Shown: positions 1 to 10,853 of the stretch, piece after piece
Layout of the letters: every line of letters starts with the position of its first letter
How positions within the stretch are numbered: position 1 is the stretch's first letter
Assembly (NCBI GenBank): GCA_039809345.1
Contig: JBDHUW010000001.1
Span: forward strand, 62,001-126,000
Direction of reading: 5' to 3'
Source of the DNA: JBDHUW01 sp039809345
GTDB lineage: Bacteria > Patescibacteriota > Gracilibacteria > Absconditabacterales > Absconditicoccaceae
DNA: 64,000 nucleotides
Translations under genes and position numbers: made by a program
The notes under the pieces: model-generated
Seen by the model: the letters and a program-made list of their open reading frames with translations, nothing else
The model's database searches: none
What the model was told of the DNA's origin: nothing

Positions 1-2
1 AA

Positions 3-917
3 ACCTATGAAGAATTGCTGCAAAAACAAATTAAAAGCAACAGAATTATCAATGGAGATAAGATTATTTGAAATAATATCTATGATAGTAATAATTTAAC
101 GTTATGCTTTGAAGTTGATACAGCACAAAACTCAAAATATATATTTGTTTGATACTGAATAGATACATGCATGGACACAAGCGTCCATAATATAGATTGT
201 GAGTATGACTATGAAGCAATAAGCTGATGAAAACTCAAATACAGCTCATATAATATACTATGACGAGGTTGAGAAAAACTATTGTATACTCAAGAATGTG
301 TTGACTCCTCCAACCTCTTCTGATGTATCTGACTCCGCAATAAACAATACTGTATCTTCAACAAACAATACACAAAAGAAGAATATGAAAAAGAAGTTGC
401 CAAAATCATCACTCATATGCAATCTACGTGAGAACGAGGAGAGTTTTTTCATCCTTCACTCAGTCCTTTCTGATACAATGAGACTGTAGCTCAAGAATAC
501 TATCCACTTTCTGAACAAACTGCTCCTGCTTCTTGATTTACCCGATCAACATACTCATCTGACCCTACGATCCCTGAATGAGTCCCTACTATCAAGAGAG
601 AAAACTATACAGATGCACAACGAAATGAACTCCTTCAATCTGACAATCTAGAAAGTCTCATTTTCATCTGCTCCGTTTCTCATAGACCATTCAGACTCCA
701 AAAAGCTGAAATAGAATTCTATCGTAAACATCATCTTCCTATCCCTCATAAACACCCCGATATACGTCATCAAGAACGTATGAAACTTAGACCTTGAAGA
801 ACACTGTATCTCAGAACATGTGACTGCTGTAGCAAAGAAACACTCTCAGTTTATCCAGCTGACCATCAAGGCAAAGTATACTGTGAAGCGTGTTATCAAA
901 AAGAAGTTTTTGCATAA
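3..917 (+). CDS. Zinc-ribbon-like hypothetical protein (5' partial)
   Basis: The frame is open from the window edge to TAA when TGA is read as Gly, giving at least 304 residues; the start lies upstream. The N-terminal part (EELLQKQ, then Cys-containing stretches) has many TGA glycines. The C-terminal third holds two paired-cysteine motifs, CDCC near residue 276 and CEAC near residue 297, separated by SVYPADHQGKVYC, which looks like a treble-clef or zinc-ribbon fold. I recognise no enzymatic motif. Proteins with this kind of tail recur in CPR genomes, but I cannot assign a function. A TATAAT-like promoter follows the stop, so the next gene is probably transcribed separately. Confidence 0.75.
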
Positions 918-948
918 CATCTCCACTGGTAAAGGTCGCATAAATATA

Positions 949-954
949 TATAAT
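949..954 (+). promoter_or_regulatory. Candidate -10 box upstream of the YceI gene
   Basis: A TATAAT hexamer lies 35 bases before the YceI start codon, in the short gap after the preceding stop. I see no convincing -35 element, so this is a weak call in AT-rich DNA. Confidence 0.35.
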
Positions 955-988
955 GGCAAATGGTTATTTTATATCTTATACAACAATC

Positions 989-1651
989 ATGAAAAAAGCA
1001 CTCATTGTACTTTTAGTACTCATACTATTGTGAGCGGGTGGATATGTATATCGATCATCAATGCAAAAACCAAATGACAACATAGCGACCGATACAACAC
1101 CTACCCAAACAGCTACTACTCCAGCACCAGCTGAGGAAAACACAAACAATGTTGCAAATCCAGAAAACACCAAATCATACTCTGTGGTACAAGGAAGTAC
1201 CATCAACTGGAAAGCTACAAAAGTCGGTGGAGAACACTTCGGTACTGTACCTGTTACAGATGGGTTCTTGTCTGTAAATGACAAGAAAATCGTAGGTGGT
1301 ATGTTCACTTTAAACATGCAAGGAATTGAACTACTCGACATTGAAAATGAAAAGTTTGAAAATGAAATCAAGAACGACTTCTATGAAGCTGAAAAGTTCC
1401 CAATATCAAAATTCACTATCACAAAAACGGAATTTGATGGTGTAAAAACTATGATCTTCGGAGACCTTACAATCAAAGACAAAACAGTAGCAATCCAATT
1501 CCCCGCCACAGTTCAATATGAAGAAAATCAAGTTAGAGCAGTTGCATCATTTGCAATTGATAGACAACTTTGGGGATTGACTATGTGGGAATGAATTGTA
1601 AACAACTATCTCCAATTCGAAATTGACCTTACACGAACCCCAGCTTTATAA
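989..1651 (+). CDS. YceI-family periplasmic/secreted protein
   Basis: 220 residues beginning MKKALIVLLVLILL followed by a TGA glycine: a signal anchor of about 20 residues. A Thr/Pro-rich linker (residues about 27-50) leads to a YceI-like lipocalin domain: GSTINWKATKVGGEHFGTV, then GFLSVNDKKIVGGMFTLNM, the ENEIKNDFYEAEKFPISKF segment and a terminal WGLTMWEG region. YceI proteins bind isoprenoid-type lipids in other bacteria; the ligand here is unknown. The start is fixed by the signal sequence, 72 bases upstream of the next in-frame ATG. Only two glycines (near residue 15 and in the terminal WEG) use TGA, fewer than in neighbours, which may mean relatively recent acquisition. A hairpin terminator follows. 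Confidence 0.88.
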
Positions 1652-1673
1652 AAACATATATATTACAAGCTGC

Positions 1674-1707
1674 AAAAAACTCCCAAGACATACAGGGGAG
1701 TTTTTTT
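1674..1707. terminator. Bidirectional hairpin terminator
   Basis: The stem AAAAAACTCCC/GGGAGTTTTTTT with a short loop ends in a T-run and is A-rich on the other side. It lies between the convergent YceI and C39-peptidase genes and can serve both. Confidence 0.85.
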
Positions 1708-1725
1708 GTATGAAGACAAAAAAGG

Positions 1726-2565
1726 TTATCCAAAAACAGCTAAGGCATCATAAAACGAAATATTTCCATTGAACAACATCGCATCCAACAAACGAGAGTA
1801 GCTCACAGACCTTGTTTCACCATTTCTTGAAAGTGGATCTCTGTAATATACCAAGCCAGAACCATCATCATTGAGCTTCAAACCAGTCAAAAGTATGAAA
1901 TGCCCCACTGTCCCATTTTTTGCGATATAATACTTGGTTCCCAAGGTAGACAATGGATCCTTATCATTCACCCAGTACGCCCCCTGAAGTCCAAATATAT
2001 TGACAGGCACAATCACAGGGTCGCCCTCTTTCATATAATGCTCCAAGTATCCTTTTATCACATCTCGCCTTGAGGTACGCATATATGATGTTTGCACAAC
2101 AGGGTAATCATAGTTTGCACAAAACCAGCCAATATCCTGTATATACATACCATACCTATTATCAAACTTGCCGGCACTCCGCAGTGCAGTGTATATTCCC
2201 CCGAGCTTTTGCTTTGAACACTGATATGGTCGCCCTTTATTCGAGGCAATCATATAGGCAGCAATCATATAGCTTGTTGGTCCACACAGGACCGAACCAG
2301 GATACTCAGGACTAGCATCCAGCTGACAAAAATGCTTATACAGGAATGCGTAATTTCCCAGTAGTTTCCACTCGCCAGACACACTGCTTTCGCTGGTCAA
2401 TGGCTGTACATACAAGCTATCAAGTGCCACACTATCGCTATCCAAAACTCCGGACGCCACACTTTGCTCGGCTATATGCCGTGCAGTATCCATGTCTCTG
2501 GTACAAGAGACAAACAAACCACACCCCAAAAATCCGATCAAAACTAAGCACAAATACTTTTTCAT
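1726..2565 (-). CDS. C39-like cysteine peptidase, putative lipoprotein
   Basis: 279 residues. The N-terminus MKKYLCLVLIGFLGCGLFVSC is a signal peptide with a lipobox-like LFVSC, so Cys21 is probably lipidated. The papain/C39-like catalytic set is visible: CGPTSYMIAAYM (Cys), GHFILLTGL (His) and YYRDPLS (Asp/Asn position). It is probably a secreted bacteriocin-processing-like or degradative peptidase; the substrate is unknown. All 27 glycines are GGN and none is TGA, whereas neighbours use TGA for most glycines. The ribosome-binding site is a perfect AGGAGG, 6 bases before ATG, also unlike neighbours. The style resembles Bacteroidota lipoproteins. I infer recent horizontal transfer from a standard-code donor. 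Confidence 0.85.
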   Translation of the reverse strand: MKKYLCLVLIGFLGCGLFVSCTRDMDTARHIAEQSVASGVLDSDSVALDSLYVQPLTSESSVSGEWKLLGNYAFLYKHFCQLDASPEYPGSVLCGPTSYMIAAYMIASNKGRPYQCSKQKLGGIYTALRSAGKFDNRYGMYIQDIGWFCANYDYPVVQTSYMRTSRRDVIKGYLEHYMKEGDPVIVPVNIFGLQGAYWVNDKDPLSTLGTKYYIAKNGTVGHFILLTGLKLNDDGSGLVYYRDPLSRNGETRSVSYSRLLDAMLFNGNISFYDALAVFG

Positions 2566-2675
2566 TACAAACCTCCTTTTTTTATTTTTTTATAGTAACA
2601 AAATCCTTTTCTATCTTCATACGTCGCATATATAAAAAAACAAATTCAGAAAAAAACTGACAAAAGTATGAAAAA

Positions 2676-4091
2676 TTATTCTTTACCATACATGACATCT
2701 ACTCTGAGGGTATCAGAAATGTTTTTATCATCAGTAAATATAGGTACTCAAGAAACAGGAGAAACATCCCTCATAAAGGATAACTTTCTATTCGCGATTA
2801 CCACGTTTCATAGTTTATCGTGGGGGTCGCTAGATGCATTTACAATATACAAATTTCACCATGCAGACTGCATAGTTGAAATCATACTTCTAGAGAAATC
2901 ACTAATCATCTCGTTGTCAGATATCAAGTTTGCTGCGACTATATCAGATATGTTGTGCAAACCTACAAAAAACTCTTTTGTCACAAGCTCGTCAGGAAGA
3001 GATGTTCCATTGTATGCATCAATTACGATAAGGTCATATTTTTTTCATAATCTCTCCTGATCATAGATCCACCCACGAGCAGACTGCGTAATCGTGTGTA
3101 TCTTTTTATCCAGTGGTTCTTGTAAAAAGTGCTGTTCAGCAATTGGGAAAACGGCTCAATCCAGGTCAATTACATCAATTCTTTCTACGAATTCTAGTTT
3201 TGCCAACTCTTGAGGCAATGTGCATCAAGCCGCTCCAATCACTGCGATTGTTTTGGGACGAAGCTCATTTGCACTATCATACATACGACGGATATAGGGG
3301 AAAAATGACTTTTTCGATGGGAGCTCTATCCCACTTGCCCATCATCAATTCAACTGCATGACGCGAACATTTTTCCCATCCAACACTCCTTCACGAAGCG
3401 CAATAGTCTGATATGGCGTCTCCTTGTAAAATCAAATCGCCTCAGGACGAAAAAAGAGCGAAGATGTTGCAAACAAAACAAGCGAAACTCCAGCTACTCA
3501 CTTATGTAAGTCCTTGAATCCTATCAATACCGCACAAAGTATCAAAATCAGACCAGCAAAAATCCCCGTTCGATATACTCCCATCTGAGGGAAAAGCACC
3601 AGTGTGGTTATAGTACTTCATAGAAACGATCAAATTGTAGAAACAAAGAGGATTTTCCCTGCTGCGTATCATTTTGTTCATTGTGAAATATGTGTGATGA
3701 TCGGCATTGTATGGGATGCCAAAAACGTCGGCAATGCAAAAAACACCAGTGAAAAGATAAACAAAGTGACAACATATCACACGCTCCCCAAAAGAGCAGT
3801 CAGGACAAAATCAAAACTTGGAAAAACGATCAGTAAATAATACAAAGCACTAATCAACAGATACAACTGCAATCTACGCAACAACTTTTCATTAGAAAGA
3901 TATGAAGTAATCTTCCCTCCAAAAAAATACCCAGCACTAAGCGCCAACAGAATAATTCCTATCACTATAGAAGTCAATACTACGCTACTTCACACATATG
4001 GCACAGCTTTTCTCAGCGCTACCATCTGAAACGCCAACGTTGTAAACCCTTCCAAAAACGCAATCAACATCATTCTACTATCACGTCACAT
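2676..4091 (-). CDS. Membrane-fused spermidine synthase-like protein
   Basis: 471 residues when TGA is Gly. The first half is hydrophobic, with several membrane segments (GFTTLAFQMVALRKAVPYV, then TSIVIGIILLALSAGYFFGG and others). The second half is a Rossmann methyltransferase fold of the spermidine synthase type: KTIAVIGAAGCTLPQELAK (nucleotide-binding loop), ERIDVIDLDG (acidic strand end), YDLIVIDAYNG and ELVTKEFF. Such fused membrane/polyamine-synthase-like proteins are widespread, but their reaction is often not proven to be spermidine synthesis. The chosen start, ATG-TGA-CGT, gives MGRDSRMMLIAF; a second start 15 bases downstream is possible. It lies 110 bases upstream of the C39 gene on the same strand. 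Confidence 0.8.
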
Positions 4092-4236
4092 CAAAAACAC
4101 ATATTATATAACAAAATAATGCTTTGTCTATCTAAATAGATACATACCCCCGCGCCTTCAAGATGATTACTAGCGCCATTTATGTTTATCAATATACTTT
4201 GTAAAGTGCTATATATCTTATACAAGCCAATATAGA
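4092..4236. other. Divergent intergenic region
   Basis: 145 bases between the leftward spermidine-synthase-like gene and the rightward 800-aa gene. It should hold both promoters; I see only AT-rich hexamers and no clear operator or RNA structure. Confidence 0.4.
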
Positions 4237-6639
4237 ATGACAAATCAAAGTCTGATAGACAACAATACAAAGAACATTATTAAGAGATACACTGTGTTTT
4301 ACAAGATAATTTTTCAGTACAGTATTTATTTTGTACCTCTATTGCTTTGATTAATATGGGCGTTCACTCTACAATCAAATACAGTGGTTGCGAGAAACCA
4401 GTTACTAAGAGCAAGCAAAATACCAAGCTACACCTCCTCTGCGTGAATATACAAAGCAACCAGAATCTCAGATGAAGTTGGAGACATTTTTAGTGGATTT
4501 GGGCACGTGAAGATTCTATGATGAGAATTACAAGCAACATGAAATATCATTATTGGTAGAAACAATCTAATCTCTCTAGGGGGAAAAGACGGCATTATAC
4601 TACCAAATAGACCTTACATCATAAACCTAGACTTTACTGAATGAATTCAGTATTTCAACAAGCCAGATTATAACCCAGAGAGACTAAAATGGGTAATGGA
4701 TAATCGATTGCTCTCAATAGCTCCCAAATGATCAGAAACACTATCTTGAAGCTCGACAGCCATAGATCCAATGTTCTATAGAATCAGATGAGAAGGGAAT
4801 CAGGCTCCTACAAACATGGAAGAGGTGCTTAGAATACTACAAGACAGAATGTTTTTTGAGCAAATTGAAAAAGGACAGCTCGAGTCTGCACAAAGAATAG
4901 AGCCATGAAAATTTATAAAAGACAATAATCTAGAATGCCTATTTTGATTAAGATTTATAGATTTCTTCTGCGATGCAAACGTAAACAAGATGATCAAAAC
5001 TATAGCATGAATCGATCTAGAACCACATTGGGCAGACTTATTAAAAATTTCTGAGAAAATTCTTGATTGAGAACAAACAGACTCATTCTGTTCAAACCTC
5101 ATGATAAATATCCTCAAGAAACCATATCCAAATGCAGAACTTGATGAAATTATGTATAATAGATGTAAGAATTATGCTGCACGTTATGAACTACTAAAAA
5201 GATTTCTTTGAATTCAAAATGAAATAGAAACCAACATCTGAGTATGAGAAGATGTAATACAATGAAATATTGACTTCAATATCTTTAAATTGGTATCTAC
5301 TTGGCAAAAGATTTATATCAAGCACAAAGACAGAAATCTAGATCCAACGATTGTGGATTCATATCTAAAATTTCTAAATTCTCTCCTAAACGACAAAACA
5401 ATTCAAATACCTCAGTTTTACATAGAAGCCAGCTACTATTTCAACAATATCTATCTAAAAAACATATTGCTATCTCTAAGTGTCAACAGCATCAATCCAA
5501 ACACCATCACTGAAGTAAACAAAGTATTAGATACTATTAGTAGTATAAACAAGGGAAACACAGCATTGTGAGTAAAATGATTAGAAGCAAGAATTATAAA
5601 CGAGAATATCAAGGAGGAGATTATTAGTAAGACAACAAAACGAATTGGAACTATACAATGATTCGAACAAGCCCTATGAGATGTAATCAAGACATTTCCA
5701 CAACTTCGCGCAACCAATATTGAAACAAATGAATCAAACCGCACAGCGCGCGTCACCTGAGTTCTAGTACTTGATGATAAAAATAGAGTCGACTCAGAGT
5801 GAAATGCACTCAAGTCGAACATGCCTATTTTAATAGACTTCCTATACAAGGATGGTATATTCACAGTAAGTTCAATACGCACCCCTGAAAATCCTGACAT
5901 AGACAACATTTTACAAAGCTATATGAAAAGAGACACAACAAAGACTCTATCCATATTGCTCTATCTCATTGAAAATAGTGTGTGATGATGAAATCAAATC
6001 ACTCTGTGTTGAATATTAAAACAGGAAAATCCTGAAACATTAGCAAGGTGTGATGACAGCGTGATCCAAATTAAATATCTGAAAGAAATGATCACATTTA
6101 CCATGAAGAATTGATATATTGTCAGTGGTAGATCAACCAATGCACTCAGACAAACATATCTAGATAACCAAATTATATGAAAAAATATCAACCAGGATCG
6201 TATTGTTTGACTGATAGATGAAATCACAAGAATTATCCAAATAGAATGAGGAGCTATTGATGATGAACCAGTGGTGGAACTTGACCCATTAGTCGTAACC
6301 ATCGTTGAGAAGTTTAAAACCTTCTTATGAGTAACGCCAACGTCTGTGATAAAAAACAAAACCAACAACAAGTATGTAGTAGAATTCACATTATGAAACA
6401 ATGAGTTTGCAACAATCGTAGATATACAAAACAATTATAAATTATCTCCACTTATAGTAAGTGTAGGAGAAAAAAGTGTAACTATCACAAACTTTTCTCT
6501 CTCCCTCATCAACATTCAACAAAAAAGAATAAATCAATTTGTTGAGGATCCAATAGAGTTTATAAAATCTGTAGATGTAAATAGATACAATCAGATCAAA
6601 AAAATGCAATCCGACAACACTGGAATTCCTGCTCAATAA
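4237..6639 (+). CDS. Membrane-anchored hypothetical protein (800 aa)
   Basis: One continuous frame with dozens of TGA glycines, ending in TAA. Residues about 20-45 (KIIFQYSIYFVPLLLLG, then LIWAF) form a single transmembrane anchor after a short basic N-terminus. The extracytoplasmic part starts with a beta-rich segment (ISDEVGDIFSGFGHVKILG and GRNNLISLGGKDGIILPNRP) and continues with long helical regions. The C-terminus is Ile/Asn-rich without a second membrane segment. I recognise no catalytic motif and cannot name a family; a structural role at the cell surface or in a secretion or pilus platform would be a guess. It is monocistronic, with a strong terminator just after the stop. Confidence 0.8.
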
Positions 6640-6640
6640 C

Positions 6641-6674
6641 AAAAAAGCGTCACCCAAAAGGGCGACGTTTTTTT
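6641..6674. terminator. Hairpin terminator
   Basis: A GCGTCaCCC/GGGcGACG stem flanked by A6 and T7 directly follows the stop of the 800-aa gene and abuts the 3' end of the oppositely oriented tRNA-Gly. It probably ends both transcripts. Confidence 0.85.
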
Positions 6675-6748
6675 AGCAGATGACGGGACTCGAACCCGCA
6701 GTATCCTCCTTGGCAAGGAGGTGCATTAGCCAATTATGCTACATCTGC
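6675..6748 (-). tRNA. tRNA-Gly (anticodon GCC)
   Basis: The minus strand folds into a full cloverleaf. The acceptor pairs GCAGATG with CATCTGC plus discriminator T, the anticodon arm is CCTCC-TTGCCAA-GGAGG, and the T arm contains GGTTCGAGTCC. Anticodon GCC reads GGC/GGU, not UGA. CCA is not encoded. The tRNA(UCA) needed for UGA glycine must lie outside the window. Confidence 0.95.
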
Positions 6749-6767
6749 ATATGGAGCACATGACGCT

Positions 6768-7181
6768 CTATACTTCGATGATAACTTGCTTGCTTTTTTC
6801 TAATTTTTGCTGCGCTTGCTTCGTCACAATCAATCCTCCCAATGTGAGAAATATAATTGCAACTCACAAAACCGATATTATATCACCAGCAAACATATTG
6901 TTTGCTACGTTGTTATCTACGAAATAGTGAGACGACACGATAAGAAGTAAACCAAGTGCGATGGCCCTCGCTTTGAGCCACTTTCACGTAAGTACCACTA
7001 TACCAAAGTGCAAAAAAAATGCAAGAAAAATCACTACGATCAAGATTACTACAGAGAGATTGTATTGAGAAACATATTGTTTAGCTATTGCAATGTTTTG
7101 CGAATAGTAATATCAGATCATTGCGATCCCTCATAAACTGATTATACTAGCTACTATCTTTCTGATGATATCTTTTTTCAT
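6768..7181 (-). CDS. Small integral membrane protein
   Basis: 137 residues starting MKKDIIRKIV. Four hydrophobic segments are apparent: ASIISLGGIAMIGYYY, SVVILIVVIFLAFFLHF, ARAIALGLLLIVSS and SVLGVAIIFLTLGGLIV. A charged cytoplasmic tail rich in Lys and Gln follows. Four glycines are TGA codons (two in the first membrane segment). No family is recognised. It lies between tRNA-Gly and the divergent aquaporin gene, 19 bases upstream of the tRNA on the same strand, so the two may share a transcript. Confidence 0.78.
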
Positions 7182-7327
7182 GGATTAGATACAAAGTTAA
7201 ATACAACGAAAAGATACTTTATTGATTACGTTGAAAAATACAATATACATTTTCTAGATACAGATACGACTTGATTTCATAAATCATACACATATACAAA
7301 TTTCATTTATACTATTAGAAACAATAT

Positions 7328-7945
7328 ATGAAAAAGTATCTTGCAGAGGCGCTATGAGTATTGTTTTTAGTACTAATCGTGTGATTCAGTGGAGATCCAC
7401 TGGCAATATGAGTATGATTAGCTGTTCTCGTGTATGCAACAGGGCCGATTTCTTGAGGGCACCTAAATCCAGCAGTGACACTTGCACTTCTCGTAGCAAA
7501 AAAGATTAAACTGCCTGAAGCCATACACTACCGAGTTGCACAAGTAGTTTGAGCATTGATATGATCAGCTTTGTACCGAGTAATCAGAGAAAACAGTATC
7601 ATCATCATGCCCATGGATGGTATTGCACTATGGAGAGCTTGAGTTGCAGAGTTAATCTTCACATTTATGCTCGCAATGGTAGTATATCTCACAACTGCCT
7701 ACAAAAAATCAGAATGAAACCAGTACCGATGAGCAGCAATCTGATTGACTGTATTTGTAGCAGCCATGAGTGTAGGTAGAATATCATGAGGCGCATTCAA
7801 CCCTGCAGTAGCCATGTGATCAATCGTAATCGATCGAATGAGCGGAGGAGATTCTGGTATGTATTTGTGGATGTACCTAGTATCTACCCTACTTTGATGA
7901 TTTGTAGCTTGAGCTATTGGGAAAGTACTCAATAGGGATCAATAA
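7328..7945 (+). CDS. Aquaporin (MIP family channel)
   Basis: 205 residues with the duplicated aquaporin architecture. The first half-helix motif is GPISGGHLNPAVTLALL and the second is ISGGAFNPAVAMG, both carrying the intact NPA signature, with about six membrane spans. It should conduct water, possibly glycerol or other small solutes, across the cytoplasmic membrane. The protein is slightly shorter than the usual 230 residues, mostly at the termini. Several pore glycines are TGA codons. It ends 7 bases before the stop of the convergent Kazal gene. An aquaporin in a reduced CPR genome fits osmotic adjustment or solute uptake from the environment. Confidence 0.95.
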
Positions 7946-7952
7946 TTCTCTA

Positions 7953-8720
7953 CTATTTAAGTTGAGATATCTGCATATAAATTTCTAGAAATCTTTTGAG
8001 TTTAGTTGCTCTTTCATGAGCTCGTTTTTTCATACGTGAAGTTTCCAGCTTGGTTTGCATCTTATCAACTAATCACTGAGTATAATTGTATGCTTGTACT
8101 GGTGTATACTCTCGCGCCAAATAGCTTTTGTCCAAGATGTTTGCTACGGTGTCATACATATGTCATTCTCATGCCAACAATCATGCCTTACACTCACCCA
8201 CATACAACATAGTTGCATTTTCTGCTTCCAACATACACTTGTTTCCAAAAGTTCTGATTTCTCAATCTACCTTTCCACAGTAGGGCATATACTCTTTCGT
8301 ACATGCTTTGATTGGTTCTCTATCTGCTTTACATTCTCATCTATGGAGAAAAGTCGCACGAGGGTTTGCTGCCATACTACAGGCATTTCCGAAAGTCTGT
8401 TCTACTGGTTCACATGGAGCAGTTATACACTCAACCTGTACGCTTGCACATACTGGGTTATAATCCATAGTACACATTGTAGGCCCTTCTCACTCTTCAT
8501 ATTTTGTACAAACTGGAACATATGTCGTAGCTATATCACAAGCCATCATAGTACACGCCCATGGACTATTCCCATCAGTTCTAGAACAGTTGTTGCATCA
8601 ATCATTGTATGCTATACATGATGCTGGCAACAAATCTACTGGCGTTTGCTCTGCCTGAGCACTTGGTATCATAAACAATCCACAAAGAACGATAAATCAC
8701 AAAGTCACGATTTTTTTCAT
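7953..8720 (-). CDS. Secreted protein with two Kazal-type inhibitor domains
   Basis: 255 residues. The signal peptide is MKKIVTLGFIVLCGLFM ending near PSAQA. A Cys-rich region (residues about 30-75) comes first. Two repeats of the Kazal pattern follow: YNPVCASVQVEC then TFGNACSMAANPRATFLHRG-EC, and MPYCGKVDG then TFGNKCMLEAENATMLYVG-EC. Each repeat has the CxxxxYxPxC / TxGNxC / GEC spacing. The C-terminal 80 residues are helical and basic (RMKKRAHERATKLKRF). Kazal domains inhibit serine proteases, so a role against host or competitor proteases is plausible but inferred. It stands alone, convergent with aquaporin. Confidence 0.82.
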
Positions 8721-8800
8721 ATCAAAATAACATAAAAGAGTAAATGATACTGAGTATACGAAACGAGATGAGTTTTGTGACTATTTAATTTCAATTGCCC

Positions 8801-10711
8801 CTACATCCTCTCAACCGGCTTCATCCCCAACAAATTCATAGCATACTCAATTGTATTTCCAAATTTTTGCAAGAGACAGACACGAGCATTTCTTATATCT
8901 CACTCCGACTTTCCAATATGAACCTCATTGTAATATGAGTTGAAAAGCTGACTAGATGAGATCAGATATCTATTCAAAAGATGTGGTGAAAGCGTTTGTA
9001 CCACTTCATCTACTATTCCTGATAGCTCATCTATTTTCTTCACAAGTGCAATTTCTAATGGATGAGTAAGAAGACTCGCATCTATAGATCAATTGAGATC
9101 ATGAGATTGAGATACTTTTGACAAAACTGCTTTGATTCTAGCGTTTGTATACAACACATACGCACCAGTTTCTCACTCCATATCCAGCACCTCATCTATA
9201 TCAAATGTGATATCTTTCATGATATCTGTCTTCGTCAAAAAGAAACGGAATGCTGAAATAGCTATGCGCTCTGCAACTTCTTGGAGTTGCGCATCATCTG
9301 TATCTACATTTCTCTTCTTGGTTTCCTCATATGCTCTATCTCTCAAAAGATCAAGCATCGCATCCATAGTCACAGTCCATCATTTACGTGATGCAAAAGG
9401 GAGCCTTGCGAGAGACTTTTCCTCATCAGAGAGGACAAAGCCTGACTTGAGGAGCGTGTTGGGAGTCAAGTATACAACACCATATCACAATGGCGAATAT
9501 TTTTTCCCTTCGTGCAAAAATCAGAGAAGCTCCAAAGAACTTTTTACAACCATCTGTGCTGGTATTTGACGATTATCTATGATCGTGATAGCCTCTGTGT
9601 ATTGTCAGAAATCTGGTGATCATACTCAAGCATCCTCATCAGAAGTTGTAGCATAAACCATTGATCCGTCTGGCTGTGATGCAAACTCATGAAAATAAAA
9701 CTTCTTCGACAGGTATCAGAGCTTCCGCATTGCAAATGCAATATCTTTAGCAACGTACGTCGCTACTCCATCAGACTTTACCAAAATAGCATACTGCTTT
9801 TCTTCTTTTTGGAAAAGTGGCAATGAAGAAAGATCTACTATTCGACAACCTTTTGCATCTCACTCATCAGCAAAAACTACATGTCCGCGATCTTTCAAAA
9901 TCCCTATCGCTTCAGCGAACAAATCTAAATGAAGTATATCTGTTTCCCAATTTATCATATTGAATGATGCACCAACCCTCCAGCACGAATACAGTTGCTG
10001 CACAGTACATCTTTTTACATAATCCTTGTGCAACTGTGTGATTTTAGGATCGCTATTGTGTTCTATAGCATAGAGTGTTTTTGATAATCTCTCCTTAAAC
10101 TCAGGATCTTCGTCCTTTCCTCTCATAGCCAAATACACATCACCGCAATAATGGTCAAACTTTTTGTCTGAATCCAGTGGATAACCGTAGTACAAATGCC
10201 CTACAATATTGTATCAAACATTGACTCAGCTATCATCACCATAGTGTGAAGTCTCTATATTGTACCCCAACGCCTCATATGAACGTCTCAATGTATCTCA
10301 TATACAAACGTTTCTTGCGTGTCATACATGCAATGGTTTGTTTGGGTTTCACGACATATACTCCAAAAGTATCTTTTGATTCGAACCATCGGCTATTTGA
10401 ACAATTCCCTCGTTTTTGAGAACTGCCTGTGTATAGCTCGAAATATCGATAAACGCATTCACATATGGCCCCACTGGCACTATTTTAGAAAACATATTTG
10501 ATGGAGTCTCAGCAATGCTTGATGCTATTTCGCCTGCAAGAACTTGTGGAGATTTCTTCAAGCTCTTTGCCAAAGAAAAACATGGAAATGCAAGATCTCA
10601 CATAGTAGATTCTGGTGGCAATGCTATCATATCCAATATTTCACCCAATCATAGATCTAGACGGGCAGCAAGAAGAGATGCAAATTCATTTTTATACTTT
10701 GAGATTATCAT
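8801..10711 (-). CDS. argS: Arginyl-tRNA synthetase
   Basis: 636 residues. It charges tRNA-Arg with arginine in the cytoplasm. The class I signature KPLHVGHARN (HVGH; its Gly is TGA) follows the Arg-synthetase sequence EYMSGNPNK. The ArgS KMSK-equivalent loop is FASRKGWTVTMDAM, and the C-terminal anticodon-binding helical domain ends in NTIEYAMNLLGMKPVERM. The N-terminal additional domain of about 100 residues contains GDLAFPCFSLAKSLKKSP. The start MIISKYKNEF fits the family. The gene is divergent from the P-type ATPase gene across a 142-base promoter region. It is longer than a typical ArgS (about 560-580). Confidence 0.95.
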
Positions 10712-10853
10712 ACAAGACACATAAACAAACAAATATTCTGACAACAACAATATCAATCTCCTACCATATTTCAACAAATAGAAACCACCATATCTGGTTT
10801 GCATATTGTGGCAAAATATCTATACAACAATATAATTTATCCACCATCTTCAC
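10712..10853. other. Divergent promoter region argS / P-type ATPase
   Basis: 142 bases between two divergent starts. Short frames here conflict with the ATPase N-terminal domain, so I call no gene. I see no clear regulatory motif. Confidence 0.4.

Noticed and set aside
2668..3060. Plus-strand frame opposite the spermidine-synthase-like gene
   Set aside because: The minus strand gives the conserved fused protein over the same bases.
6675..6748. This tRNA-Gly as the decoder of UGA
   Set aside because: Its anticodon is GCC, which cannot read UGA.
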